DNA of 64,000 bases from Anaeromyces robustus (GCA_002104895.1 MCFG01000030.1:178501-242500); one strand, 5' to 3'; shown: positions 44,638-62,300, counted from the stretch's first letter. The notes: generated by a model from the letters alone, not told the origin. Numbers and translations are program-made.

Positions 44638-46798
44638 TTAAGCCCTTTTTCTTGATTCTCACAGTGTTACAAGGAAATAAAAACTATTTAAAGAAATATA
44701 ATAAGGGTATGCCGGAAACATGGGATGAATTACTTACAACTGCTGAATATATTTTGGGAGAGGAAAAATTATTGGGTAATGATAAATTAGTTGGTTATAA
44801 TGGCCTTTTTCCACGTAATAATTATAATAACAATAATCTTAATATATATTTTTTATAGGTCATAATAATAATAATTATAAATAATTATAATTATTATTAT
44901 ATAATAAAAATAATATCTTATTAAAATTATTATTATATAACAAAAATAATATCTTATTAAAATTATTATTTGAAATAGAAAATGAAAATACTATGAGTTC
45001 TGTTTTCCAATTACTCTATTCATATAGAGAAACGAAAGATTCACCATTACCTGATTTTAAAAGTCAAGAAGCCATTAATGCCTTCAATAAAATAATTGAA
45101 ATAAGAGAAAAGATATCATCTCGTAAATATTTAAATCTTTTTAAATATATATATATATAAATCTATATATTTATAATTATTATAATAATTAACTTAATAT
45201 ATTTATTTATTATGTCTATTACATTTACATATATATATCTATATAATATATCTATATAAATACATTACATATATATAATTTTATGATATATTTATACAAA
45301 ATATATGGATAATTAAAATAATTAATATTGTAAAATTATAGAGGAATTCTATACATCAACTGAAATTTTTAATATACAAGCATTATTAGAAGAAAACCTT
45401 TTATTTGCACAATTTTGGAATACATTTCAATTAGAAAATTATACACAAGCTGTTTTACCTGGTAGAAAAAAAGGAATTAATAGTGTCATTATTGGGGGTT
45501 ATAATTTGGGAATTAATAAAAATATATCTGAAGAAAAAAAGCAAGCATCTTTAGAAGTGTTAAAATTTTTTTTATCGTATGAATATCAAAAAGAAAATAT
45601 AATTGAAACATTCCATTTAACTAGTCCTTTATTTTCTTTATATGATGATCCTGACATTTGTTTCGAAGTTGATTGTAATATAGTAAAGAATATGCAAAGT
45701 TTTAGTAGACCAAGTTATAAAATGGAAAATTATGATTATTTTTCAAGTACTTCTGTAAATTATTTCCAAAATTTTTTGAGGGGAAATTTAACAGCGGAAC
45801 AGACATTAACAAAAATGGATGATATTACAAGAATTTATTATTTTACAAATAAATCAACGTTAGGTTTAGTTATATTTATTGTATTATTAGTATTATTTTA
45901 TCTTATTGTATTTTCAACGTTTGAAATATTTATTCCTAAATTCCAATCACATTTTACATTTTTAAGCAAAGATTTATGGTTAATATATGTCTATGGATCG
46001 ATATTAATGGTTACATCTGAATTTACACATTTTGGAGAATTAACACAAATTAAATGTAGATTTCAAAATGTTACTAAAATTATAGGGGATTTATTTATTT
46101 TAATACCTTTGCTATATAAATTAATTGTCAATTTCCCTCAAATTAATAGTGTATCTAAATGGGTTAAAAATCATAAATATATTTTTTTACTCATAATATT
46201 TGGAATTCAATTCTTATTTTCAATAATACTTATTATAATGGATGCCCATGCTGTTGACGATATTATATTTTATAATGATAAAAATAAGAATTTTAAAAAA
46301 TGTGCTATACATAAAACAGAAGGAACAATTATTTCCTATATCCAAACTATATATAATGTCTTATTATATTTAATTGTTTGTAGTTTAATGTTTTTAGAAT
46401 ATAATATTGAAGAAACAATACATGATATAAGATATTTTACAATTGTTATGATTATGAATGGAATAACATTAATATTACAATTTATTGTAAATAAATTGAC
46501 TATTAATAATTATGCATTATATTCATTAATCCAAATTGCTCTCAACCTCCTTTTTATTATTATGAATCACATTTATGTCTTTATTATTAGAATTATAATA
46601 GAAAAATTCAATATTCCGGATACTGATAAGGAAATGATTAATAAAATGCTTGATAATAAATACTCAGCACATGATATTAAAAGATCATCAATTTGTAATT
46701 CAGAGACGTCAAGAAGTATTTCATCTTCAAAACAGAGTAACCCTGTATATCACAAATCAAAATTATTAAGTTACCATTATGCTACTAATCCAATGTAA
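43899..46798 (+). CDS. Class C GPCR with extracellular solute-binding (periplasmic-binding-like) domain (5 exons, 728 aa)
   Basis: Exons: 43899-43947, 44082-44446, 44643-44814, 44979-45122 and 45342-46798, GT-AG and in frame throughout. MKYNIFYLFTFIKYIL is a signal peptide. Residues about 20-410 form a bacterial-type extracellular solute-binding fold: VDINFVTDSYSVLDEAFP, YDVFAYD, NGHWVGV/PFF, PETWDELLTTAEYIL, then KKQASLEVLKFFLSYEYQ near the end. Residues about 415-663 hold seven hydrophobic segments of the class C type. The usual class C disulfide pair is present: Cys before TM3 (QIKCRFQNVTKIIGD) and Cys in the second outer loop (KKCAIHKTEG). The tail (about 664-728) is Ser/Lys-rich. Known in Neocallimastigomycota: class C receptors with bacterial-like binding domains. 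A sensor of sugars or amino acids is inferred. The ligand is unknown. Confidence 0.85.
44552..44635. repeat. (ATT)n microsatellite in intron 2 of the GPCR gene
   Basis: About 27 ATT units with one CATT slip, inside intron 44447-44642. Confidence 0.95.
44905..44975 (+). repeat. Short duplicated segment within intron 3 of the GPCR gene
   Basis: A roughly 35-bp block containing ATAATATCTTATTAAAATTA occurs twice in a row (near 44909 and 44947), inside intron 44815-44978. Confidence 0.75.
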
Positions 46799-47834
46799 AC
46801 ATTAAATATATTTAAAAAAAAAAAAAGAAAAAAGAATTTATTCAAAATTTAAAATAATTAATATTTTAAGAATTTGATATCAGAAAAAAATAAAATAATA
46901 ATATATTTACTATTTTTCTTATTATAAATTAAAGTACTTTTTGAAAACTCATTTAATACATAATTATATTATGTATTTTGAAAAATATAATAATCATCAT
47001 TATAACTTTTTTAAAAAAAAAATGAATATTATTTAAAATAATATTCAATTTTGATATTAATTTATCCCATGAATGATATTCAATTTAATAACACTTTTAT
47101 TGAAAATCTTTTTTTTTTATTTTTTCATAATATACATAAATAAAACAACAAGAATTATATGTATAAATATGTATATGTAATAGAAACAAAATTAATTTAA
47201 AATATTAAAATATACAATATATTTATAAATAAATAAATAAAATTACTTTTAATTATTAATTATTATTGATATATTGATATTATTCTTTGAATTATTAATA
47301 TATTGATATTATTATTTTTTAAAGATTCTGAATTTTAAAATTAAGATACAAAGTATTATTATAATTAAAAAATAAAAAGTTATTTTAACTAATAAATAAA
47401 TATTGTTACAATGTGTGTATCGTAATATTTCTAAATAAAATTAAAAAATCTTTTTTTAATTGAATTGATTATATAATTATAATTATATATAATGAAATCA
47501 TATTAAATAATATTTTCATTTAATTATTTTCATTCATAGATTTTATTTCCTTTTATTGGATTTAATCACATAAAATTAATTATTATGTTTTAATAACTTT
47601 TAATTAAAATCAAATTAAAATTACTAATAAAAAAAATAAAAAGTTAAAATTTAAAAAAAATTACTTATTTTAATTGTCAAAATTTTTTAAATTTTTTTTA
47701 AAAAAAAAAAATAAAAATTTAAGGAAAAAAATATATTTTCAATTTATATAATAATAAAGATTTATATGAATTGTATATATATATTTTATTGGTAGTTTAA
47801 TAAATAAGTTATTTTTTGTAAAATTAAAAAAAAA
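46799..47834. other. Intergenic spacer, GPCR to Cys-rich gene
   Basis: 1 kb between two genes on the same strand. It should hold the GPCR 3' UTR and the promoter of the Cys-rich gene. It contains an 11-bp-arm inverted repeat, GAATATTATTT/AAATAATATTC (47024-47046). No coding potential. Confidence 0.65.
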
Positions 47835-48964
47835 ATGAAAATCTATTTATTTTCTTTATTAACTACTTTATTAATTACTCTCAAAATGAGTAATGGTAAA
47901 GAAATTCAAATTTCACATCAAAAAACTAAATACAATATCAAAAGTTTTAACGAACCAACTGAAATGTAAATATATTTTATAATTTAATTTTATTATTTAT
48001 AAAGATAAATTTAAAGTTTCTTTAATATATTTTTTAGTATAGTATATAAAAAATTAGTATTTTATAATTTTTCTTTGTTATATTTTGTAATTTATATAAT
48101 CTTAATATTTTTTTTATTAAATTTTAAACTAAATGATATTGTTTTTATTTTACTTTATAATAAATATTATAAATATTTTTCGACTGTATTAATTAATTAT
48201 CAATATATATATATATATTCTTTATCACTGATATAAATATTTTTATAAAATTTTAATTAATAAATATATTAAAAATATCATTTAGTAATTCAGTTAGTTG
48301 TGAAACTGATAAAGATTGTTTAAGTAATTCATGTGAAAATGGTAAATGTAATTTTTACTTCCTTTGTTCTGAAGATGAAAAAGAAAATTGTATTTCATTA
48401 ACTTTTGAAGCATGGAAATCTTATGATATTAATGAAGATAGTGAAGATAGTGAAGACAGTGATGAAAGTGATGAAATTAAAGTTTATCCAAATAAATACA
48501 GACCAATAATAAGAAGTTGTTATAAAGAAGAATTACATACAGCTTATTTAGCAAAATTATTATTACCAACCTGTGAGACTGAAAAATGTAATAAAAATGA
48601 TGATTGTTTATTTGGAAATTGCTTTAATAGTACATGTATTACCGAAACACCAATTTATAAATGTAACAGTAAAGATTTAGATTGTAAAAAAGCAAATTTT
48701 ATTCAATGTGCAGATGATGAAGAATGTTATTCAGGTCATTGTATTAGTGGTTTCTGTCTACAAAATGCTTACAACTATACTGCAAATGGAGTAATTAAAT
48801 CATTTATAATAGCTATCTTAATCAGATTATCTAAATCTTTAATATCATTTACTCATGGTAAAATTAAGAAAGCAAAAGCTAATAAGGAAGAAAAAGTTGA
48901 TATAAAAAAGAATAAAAAAGCTGAAATAGATAAAAATGACGAACATAATAAAAAAGAAAACTAA
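47835..48964 (+). CDS. Secreted/membrane Cys-rich protein with three C-x5-C-x4-C-x4-C modules (269 aa, 2 exons)
   Basis: Exons 47835-47965 and 48286-48964 (GT-AG, in frame). MKIYLFSLLTTLLITLKMSNG is a signal peptide. Three modules share the exact Cys spacing C-x5-C-x4-C-x4-C: Cys 49/55/60/65, 145/151/156/161 and 185/191/196/201, each with acidic residues just before the second Cys (TDKDC, KNDDC, ADDEEC). Between the first two is an acidic Ser-Asp-Glu stretch (about 94-107). A hydrophobic segment (about 213-232, VIKSFIIAILIRLSKSLISF) is followed by a Lys-rich tail to 269, so it is probably a single-pass membrane protein with its Cys modules outside. The spacing resembles small disulfide domains of the EB/Dickkopf type, but the family is not identified. 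It lies between the GPCR gene and scaffoldin B and is convergent with the latter. Confidence 0.8.
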
Positions 48965-49794
48965 ATACTATTATTTTTATATTTATAAATTAAATTATAA
49001 TATAAATTGAAAAAAAATAATAAATAAAATTAAGTTAAAGCATAAAGTACAATTTCAAAAATTATAAAATATTTAATTTATTAAACAGGCAAAGAATAAA
49101 ATAATAAAAACAATTTCAAGAATATACATGTATTAAAATATATATATATTAAAAATAATAAATTAAAATATATATATATATTATTATTTGACAAAAACAA
49201 TATAATAATAATAATAATATAATAATAATAAAAATAATAATATAATTTTTATTATTATTTATGTTATTAATTACAGAATTAAAAAATAATAATACAATAA
49301 TAAATAAAAGAATTTAAAAATAATAAATAAAAATAATATTAAATAAAATTTTTAAAAAATAAAAATGCTGAAAAAAAGCAAATCACAAATGAAAAAATAA
49401 ATAAAATAAAATAAAATAAATATTAAAATGTAAAATAAAATAATAAATGTATAATGTAAAGAAAAAAATCATGACATTAATTATTTTATTAACTGGATGT
49501 TTTAACATATATTTCTTATATATAAATATAAGTATAAAATTAAATTTCAATTTAATTGCAAATCTAATATTAAAAAAAGTATATTGAATAAAATAATAAT
49601 GATTTAAAAGAAAAAAGAAGAAATAATATTATATTATAATTATATATAATGTTAATAAAGAATTAACATAAGATGAAAAAAGTTGTTTATATATATATAT
49701 ATATAATGTTAATAAAGAATTAACATAAGATGAAAAAAGTTTATATATATATATATAATGTTAATAAAGAATTAACATAAGATGAAAAAAGTTG

Positions 49795-49830
<36 letters not shown>

Positions 49831-50262
49831 TTATTACTTAGCCTTTCTTTTTTTTTTTTTTTTCTTTTTTTAATATATTTATTACTTAGCCTTTTTTTTT
49901 TTTTTTTAAAAAAAAAAAATCAAAAATTTATAAAAACTTATTAAAATTTTAGAAATATTTTTTCTTTAAAGTATAAAATATAAATAAAAGATAAAAAAGA
50001 TATTAATTAATGCTTTTATTTATAAATACAATTTTTCTACATATTTTTTTTATATATTTTGAATGAAATTATGAGTCAATAAATATTAATGACATGCTAT
50101 ATGTATTAAATGATAAATAAAATTATAATGAAAAAAAATTTTATAAAAAAAAGATACTATATTTACTAATTATTAACTAATAAGCTAAAAGAAAATGGTA
50201 TATTTAGAAAAAAAAACTTTTGTATTATAATATTATTTTTCTTAAAGAAAAAATTATTATTT
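48965..50262. other. Convergent spacer between Cys-rich gene and scaffoldin B
   Basis: Holds two 3' UTRs facing each other. Mostly A/T. Contains tandem repeats at 49645-49895, described separately. No gene seen. Confidence 0.65.
49645..49895 (+). repeat. Two nested tandem-repeat families
   Basis: Three copies of a 50-61-bp unit containing AATGTTAATAAAGAATTAAC and ATAAGATGAAAAAAGTT (starting near 49647, 49706 and 49757), then two copies of a unit with TTTTAATATATTTATTACTT followed by AGCC and a T run (near 49821 and 49868). The T runs at 49797-49823 and 49843-49870 would be hard to sequence. Confidence 0.85.
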
Positions 50263-53200
50263 TTAAATTAAAACTGTAATTAATATTATTGAAAAAGTAA
50301 ATTTCAAAATATGCCATATTGAAAGATATATCCGTATAGGAGCTGTACTAGGATTACATTTATTAGGATCATCACCATCATTTACTGTACAATAGGTATA
50401 GCCTAATAGTTTTACTGAACAAATATCTGGTTCACTATCTTCATTTAATTTTACATAATTTGCCAAGCAAATTTGATCATAATTTATTTCATCATCATAT
50501 TTATCATAAGTACAATTTGTAAATACCCCTTGAACAGTTTCTAAGGAAGAACGAGTTGTTTTTTCTGTTAAAACATAGTGATTGTTTTTAGCAATATTAG
50601 AAATAGTTTTATATATATTTGTAGGGAATGTATCAGAATAGATTAATGGGAAATTAATGACAACTACTTCTTCAAATTCACATGTTCTTGGTTGAACTAA
50701 TTCAAAATAGGATCCAAGAATACATTTATAATAATTATTTTTAATATAATAAATTTGATCCATATTACAAGTTCGCTTGAAACATTCTGTTTCTTCTCCT
50801 TCACTATCCACAATACAATAATATAATTCTTGACTAACAGTTAAAATATATGCTGAATTATCAATTTCTTGACATTTATTAATTCCACTATTACAATAAT
50901 ACATTTTACCATTAATAGTGTAATAATAACCTGATTGAGTAGTTTTGGTTAAAAGTAATTCTTTAGATTCGGAAATAGTATATTTATACATGTAAACATC
51001 TTGAGGATTAATGGAAACATTGATATAACCAACTTTATCTGGTGATAACCATACATTATCCTTTTTCTGTATTAAGTAATTGGTTAACATATCAAAATAA
51101 TAAATATCTGGTTGAGGTTCATATACCTTACAATTTTTAGTAATACATCCATAAAGAGTAATGCCTGATCTAGTAGTATTAAATGATTTATATGATGCAC
51201 TATTATAATAAATATTTTCAACGAAATAATAACCAGTAGTGATAACAAGATTAGCAGCATTACTATTTAAAAAGAAAAGATTAGTATTATAGGAATAGGC
51301 CAATACATTTTCATTAATGGAAGAACTCATGTAACATTGACCAGTTTCTTTTGATTTAATTTTTTCTCCAGCAACTACCAAATATCCTTCTGCTGTAATA
51401 CAAAAATCATTTTCTTCAATATCATATTTAGGAGTGCAAGTATTATCCATGAATGAGCAAATATTTTCTTTTTTATTTAAAAATGAATATTTATCTTCTT
51501 CAACAGAATATTTTATAATACGTTTTGTAACATCTGTATAATAAGTATCACTTAAAGGTTTTTCCATAATATGACAGCTGACACCATCACATTTATAAAG
51601 TAATACATTTGCATTATTGTATTCTTTAATTTCAGATCCTTTAACCAATATATTTTTATTAATATTAATGAAATAGTATCCTTTATCATAAACTTGTGAA
51701 ATATAACCTTCATTAACTTTATAAATACTACTACCTACAGTAAATAAATTATTACTATATTGTGATGAAGCTCTTATACAATTTTTAGTTGCAGTTTTAG
51801 ATGAAGAAATAACACCAGAAATAACTTCATTATACTCAACAATAGTTTCAATAGCAAAATATATGGTAGAACGAGATGAATCAGTACAATATTCACCAGC
51901 TGTGATGGCAGTTACACGATAAGCATTAGAAGATGTAATTCGTGTATTATCAATATAGCAAACATCATTATTATAAGTACAAATTGGTATAGCTAATAAT
52001 TCTTCAGCTGTTAATTCATTACAAATACCACCATTACAAATAATAAGAGAGTAAGTAGAATCATCCTTATTTTGTGCTCTAGGTATTAATTTCTTTTCAT
52101 ATACAAAAGATTTGATATCATTTATATTACGACTATCGTTATTATTATCATTAATATTATTATTAATACTATTAACATTATGAATGTTATTATTAATATT
52201 ATTATTTATATTATTATTAATAATATTATTATTAACATTATTATTATAATGATGATGGGAATTATTAATTATATCTTCAAAATCATGATATCTTTCTGTG
52301 TGATGAATTTCTCTATTATTTATATTTTCTACTATTAATTCATCATTATTACTATTATTACCAATATTAGTACTATCATCGTCCTCATGGTTGTAATATC
52401 TACCTTTGGAGGAAACAGTTTGAGCAGAGGTTTTAATACTAGCAGCAGAACGGAAAACACCATCATAAATAATTTCTGTTTTACATTTACTTCCAATACA
52501 ATTAATTAAAATATTATTATCATTTCCAGAAAGATAAAAACCTTTATTTTTTTTCTCGGTAATACAAAGAATATCTTTATTGTAAGTAGAAAGGAAACAT
52601 TTAATAATAGTTTCATTTTCGGAACTTACTTCATTATTTTCTGCATTATTATAATAACCAATATTTGCTCTTTCTACTTCACATGCTCCAACAGATTTAC
52701 AATTTATTAATAAATCTGTATTTTCTTGAATAAGATAATAACCTGAATATACCTTTTTAGTATTACAGTTTGTATTTTTCTTACAAGCTATTACTGGTTT
52801 TGAAACTCTATCTTCACCAGCATTCAAATAATAACGATATTGAAGATTAGAATAATTACAGGAGATATTTGAGGTACAAGAAATGACTCCAGAATTTTCA
52901 AATTCTGCTTTATAATAACCAATAGATGCTTCCACAGTATAACAATTATTATTAGAACAATGAATTAAAGGTTTTGAGGAACGATCATAACCAGTATTAA
53001 GGAAATAAGTATTTTTTGGAAAATATCTTTCACAAATACCAAAACTTGAACATTTCATTACAGCAGGTGTTTGTTGATTTTCATTAACATAACTTCCATC
53101 AACATAATATCCAGCTTCATATATAGACAAAAGTTTATTATCATTACAATAATAACCTTTACTATTATTTTCATCTAAAAAATATGTACCATGCGAACAA

Positions 53201-55675
53201 GTTTTAGAAGGAGTACATAATTGAGTTGAACTTGAACATGTATAAATAGAATAAGAAGAACCTATATTGACAGAACCATTAATAGAATCCACTTTTTCAT
53301 TTTTAGAATTAATAATATATACACCATCATTAATAACTCTAGTAATAGAATTAGACTTTATTTCAAAAAGAGTAGAAATTGTTCTAGTAATACCAGGAAA
53401 ACTATCAGGAGTTACAGTAACATAAGAATAAACTGAATTACCAGTAGCAAAAGTAATATTTTGATTAGAAGTTTCAATATCGGTGGAATCAATTACAAAA
53501 TTATTAATAACAAAATTCAAATCTGTACCCGTTCCCATAGTTTTTTGATAGCAGTAATTACCAATTTTTAATGTGATATTTTCTTCATTAGTGGTACATG
53601 TTTGAACAGTAGAATCTAAAGTACAACCTGAATTATTACATTCTATAACTACATCTGTAGAATCATCACCAGTACCGGAATTATAGTAATAACCATTGTA
53701 AGGTTGAATTGAAGTACATTCTTTTAGGGTAGAACAATAAATCAAATTAGAATAGGTAGATATTTGTAAGGAAGAAGAATCCAAAAAATAGGAATCTTTA
53801 GTGGAAGGAGAATACTCTGAAATTCCAGGTGAATCAAATAAAATCAATGGTTTATTGGTGGTACTTAAACCAGCATTAATATAATAACCATTGTTAGCAA
53901 TATCAGAGGATTTTTTACAGCTCTTAGGACTTTGACAACTAATTAAATAACCAACAGTTTCCATATTATATGGATCACTTGAAATATAATTACCATTATC
54001 TGACATATAATATCCATTAATACTTGCTTTCTTTTCTACACATCCTTTTGTATTAGTATCAGTACCACAATATAATAATGGATAATCACCACTAATATTG
54101 CCACTGTTGATATAATAATAGTTTAAATTTTCACCTTTAACTGTAGTACAGAAAAAACTATCACTAAATGAAGAGCAAATAATTAAATTTTCCTACATTA
54201 TTAATATATTAAATGATTTTATTAATTATTAATTATCACATAATTAATAGATTTTTAAATAGTAAATTAATAACTAATTAAATTAACTATGAATATATAT
54301 ATGAATAAAAAAAATTTAGATGTTATTTAAACACTTACCGGATTATCACCATCAATAAATTGACTATCATTTGAGATAAATGAAGAAATACATTTGGACG
54401 ATGAATTACATGTTATAATATTAGATGTACAAAAAGCCTCACTTCCAGAAGGTCCAAATAGAGAATTTGTGCAAGCGGAAGAAACTGTTGAATAATCCAT
54501 AAAATATTTATTATTGGTTGGATTAGTAGAAATATTACATGTTATAGGTGTCTGACTCGTATCACACTGAATAAGTTTTGATGTTAATCCATCAATGAAA
54601 AACATATTATCTGAATTATCACCAGTAGATATATTTGTTAAATCTTTATCTTTACAACCACTAGAATTACATTCAATAAGGGGTGATAGTGGTGATGGAT
54701 TGACTAATGAATAGCCAGAATTTAAAAATATACCAACATCATAATCTTTTGAAACACATTTAGTATTGTTTTCACATATAATGACATTATCATAATAATT
54801 ACCAGATATTGATTCAGTGCTTAAATAAATGCCAGATGTATCACCGATACTAGTTATATATTTATTTTGAGTGGTATCATAATAAATAATTGGTTTAGAA
54901 GATTTATCTAAACCTGAATTTAAAAAGAACTCCATGTCAGTACCACTTTTTTCATTTGTTGTACATATTCCATTATTACAAGTAATAAGATATTCTCTAT
55001 CTTTACCTGAATCGATATAATAACCAGACTTTGAAGACAAAGAACATGAATTATCTTTACAATTGATAACTTGTTTAGTTAAATTATCATAATAAGATTC
55101 ATCTGATACACCATTACCACATGTTGTATCATCCTTATTATAAGCACAGTTTAATCCGGAAGCTGCAGAATTAAAATACGTATTTTCATCTGGAAGAACA
55201 GCAGAAATACATCCATTAGCATCACATGTATAAATACTGTCTATAGTTCCAGTACTTACTATAAGTTTATTATCAGCATCAAAGAAATATGTTCCAAGTG
55301 ATTCACCACTACCATCATATACTATACTTGGATCAATCAATGATTTGATAACTGAACCATCAATACAATAATTAGGAGCTGGGGTACATGAGTTACCTGT
55401 AATACAAGTCTCACTACAATCTATAAGTCCAGATATGATTTTTTTGGTAAACAATGTAAAAAGTATAAAGAAATTTCTTTTACTTATATTGAATAATATT
55501 TTTATTATTTTATTTGAAGTGATTTATTATTTCATTAATTTTTGATTTAAATTATAAATAATACAAAATAATATAATAATACTTTTAGTTATTATGTCCT
55601 TTATATTAAAATATTTATAATGGTATATATAAAAATGAAAAAAAATAAAAATATTTACTTTTTTCTCAGAATCAT
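50263..55675 (-). CDS. Scaffoldin-like repeat protein B (4 exons, about 1694 aa)
   Basis: Exons: 55675-55659 (17 nt, ATG), 55476-54339, 54192-50263; GT-AG, in frame. The N-terminus MILRKK + NFFILFTLFTKKIISGLIDC has a signal-peptide core. The repeats match those of gene A (GYYIDSG, FFLNSGLDKSSKPIIYY, YYLNAGEDRVSKPVIAC). The variable insert, at 52090-52440, is Asn/His-rich here (HHHYNNN...), unlike the acidic insert of gene A. The following half aligns with A (shared FPLIYSDTFPTNIYKTISNI, ICSFMDNTCTPK). The end is NKCNPSTAP plus LSIWHILKFTFSIILITVLI. The long first-repeat exon has no in-frame ATG (TAA at 55526-55524), so the 17-nt exon is needed. Paralogue of A and C; role as for A. Confidence 0.72.
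55477..55658 (-). other. Intron 1 of scaffoldin gene B (phase 2)
   Basis: Donor GTAAAT after the 17-nt exon ATGATTCTGAGAAAAAA, acceptor TAAAAG before AAATTTC. Same phase and exon length as in gene A, which supports both models. Confidence 0.68.
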
Positions 55676-59327
<3,652 letters not shown>

Positions 59328-62300
59328 CTAATAGATGATGAAAATATATATAATGGAAAGAACAAATATCATTATTTGCCATAATGAAAGGTATTTTTGA
59401 GTAAAGGCTGAACTTGGATTACATTTATCTGGATCATCACCATCATCAACAGTACAATAGGTATAACCAAGAAGTTTTACAGAACAAATATCAGGTTCTT
59501 TATCTTGATTTAATTTTACAAAGTTTTGCATACAAATTTGATCATAATCAGCATATTCATCGTAAGCATTATAAGTACAATTAGTAAATACACCTTGAAT
59601 AGTTTCTAATGAATTACGACTAATTTTTTGTGTTGGAACATAATGATTATTTTTAGCAATATTAGAAATGGTATTGTAAACACCGATTGGGAAAGTTTCT
59701 GAGTAAATTAATGGGAAGTTAATAACAACTACTTCATCATGATCACAATGTCTTGATCTAACTAATTCTAAGAAGGATCCAGAAGAACATCTATAATAAC
59801 TATCCTTAATATAATAAATTTGACCAGCGGTACAAGTTCTTTTGAAACATTCAGTAGGTTCACCTTCACTATCAACTACACAATAATAAAGTTCATTACT
59901 TTTAGTGAGAATATAAGCAGAATCCTCAATTTCCTTACAAGATTTAGAACGAGTATAACATTGGTACATTTTACCATCAATAGTATAATACCAACCATCT
60001 TGTGTAGTTTTAGTAAGAAGAAGTTCCTTATTATCAGACATAGTATAACTATAAATATAAACCTCATCAGGACTAATAGAAACATTAATGTAACCAACCT
60101 TTATTGGGGAAATCCATTCACCATCTTTACGTTGAATTAAATAGTTGGTTAACATATCGAAATAATAAATATCAGGTTGAGGTTCATAAATTTGACAATT
60201 ACTATTGATACAACCATAAAGGGTAATACCTGAAGTAGTAGTATTGAATGCTTTATATTCAGCACTATAATATTTATTATTTTCAGCAAAGTAATAACCA
60301 CTTGTAATAACACGTTTAGCTGCATTACTGTTTAAGAGGTAAAGTACAGAATTATAGGAGAAGGATAAAACATTTTCTTTAATACTAGTACTCATAAAGC
60401 ATTTACCAGTTTCTCTTGATTTAATTTTTTCACCAACAACTACAATGTTACCTTCAGGGGTAATACAGAAATCATTTTCATCAGCATCATTCTTTGGTGT
60501 ACAAGTATTGTTAGAGAATGAACAAACATTTTCCTTTTTATTTATAAAGGAATATTTATCATCTTCTACAGAATATTTAAGAATACGTTTGGTTACATCA
60601 GTGTAATAAGTGTCACTAGTAGGTTTTTCCATAATACGACAACTAGCACCATCACATTTATATAATAAAACATTACTATTATTATATTCTTTAATTTCAG
60701 AACCATAAACTAAAATATTTTTATTAATATTAATAAAGTAATAACCACTGTCATAAACTTGAGTAATTAATCCATCATTAACACGGTAAATATTATTACC
60801 AATAGTGAAAAGGTTATTACTATATTGAGAAGAAGCTTTAATACAATTCTTTGTAGTAGTTTTAGAGGATGAAAGTACACCAGAAATAACATCATTATAT
60901 TCTACAATAGTTTCAATAGCGAAATAAAGAGTAGAACGAGAAGCATCTGTACAATAATCACCAGATACAACACTTGTAATTATAATATTTTTATTAGATG
61001 AACCAATATTTGAATTATCTAAATAACAAACATCATTATTATAGGTACAAACTGGAATGAGACTTAATTCTTCAGCTGTTAATTCATTACAAACATTACC
61101 ACTACATACAATAAGGGAGGAAACAACTTCATTACTATTACTAGCTCTTTTTGTTAAATTACTTTCACTTAATTGGAACATAACATTACCTTCCTTATTT
61201 ATTCTTTCGGAATAATCAGCAAATCTACCAACACGATCAACTAACTTATTATTATCATCCTTACTTCCATTGTCTAAATTCAATTCATCATCCATAAATT
61301 TATCTCTCTGAGAAGCACTATTTTTAACAGATGTCTTAATGGTAGCAGCTGAACGGAAAATACCATTTTCTACAGTAATAGATTTACATTTAGATCCCAT
61401 ACAATTAATTAATACATTATTTTCACTACCAGAAAGGTAAAAACCTTCATTCTTTCTTTCGGTGGTACAAACAACAGAATTGGAGAATGAAGAAGTATAA
61501 CATCTTATAACAGTTTCAATATCAGATGTATTATCAACATTAGCTGAATTATAATAATAACCAATGGAACCTTCTTCAACTTCACAAGAATTAGAAGTTT
61601 TACAATTAATTAATAAATTACTTTTATTATTATCTTGAATTAAGTAGTATCCAGGTGTTCCTTTTTTAGTTTCACAAGAATTATTTTTAGAACAATCAAT
61701 AATTGGTTTATTATATTTATCCTCACCAGCATTAATATAATAGTTATAATTAAGAACGGAAAGTGAACAAGAGGTAGAAGAAGTACATACAATAACACCA
61801 GATTTTCCAAATTCTGCTCTATAGTAACCGATAGAACCAGGTTGAGTATTACAACTAGTATTGGAACAATAAATTAAAGCCTTTACATTATTATCTGTAC
61901 CAGCATTAAGGAAGTAAGTATTAGTAGGTGTATATCTTATACAATCACCAGTATCTTGACAATGAAGAACACCAGGTGTAGAATATTTATCAACGATATA
62001 ACTACTATCCACGTAAAAACCTTCTTCACTGATTGGGCTCATTTCATTTCCATCACATTGATAACCCTTGTTATTAATTTCATCAAAAATATAAGTACCA
62101 GATTTACATTGGGTTGTTTTATCACAAAGTTGAGTGGAACTAGAACAAGAATAAACCGTATAAGTAGAACCAATGTTTATAGAACCACTAATTGATTCTA
62201 CTTGTTCATGTTTAGAATTAATAATGAAAATACCATCAGCAACTACTCTAGTAATAGAATTTGATCTTACTTCAAAAAGTGTACTGATTGAATTAGAAAT

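Noticed and set aside
54327-55454. Start of scaffoldin B at TTG 55454
   Set aside because: TTG is not an expected fungal start, and the same 17-nt exon as in gene A supplies an ATG upstream.
59820-62195. Plus-strand frames opposite scaffoldin C, such as 59820-60140 and 61956-62195
   Set aside because: They are the antisense of a conserved coding region and show no signal or domain of their own.
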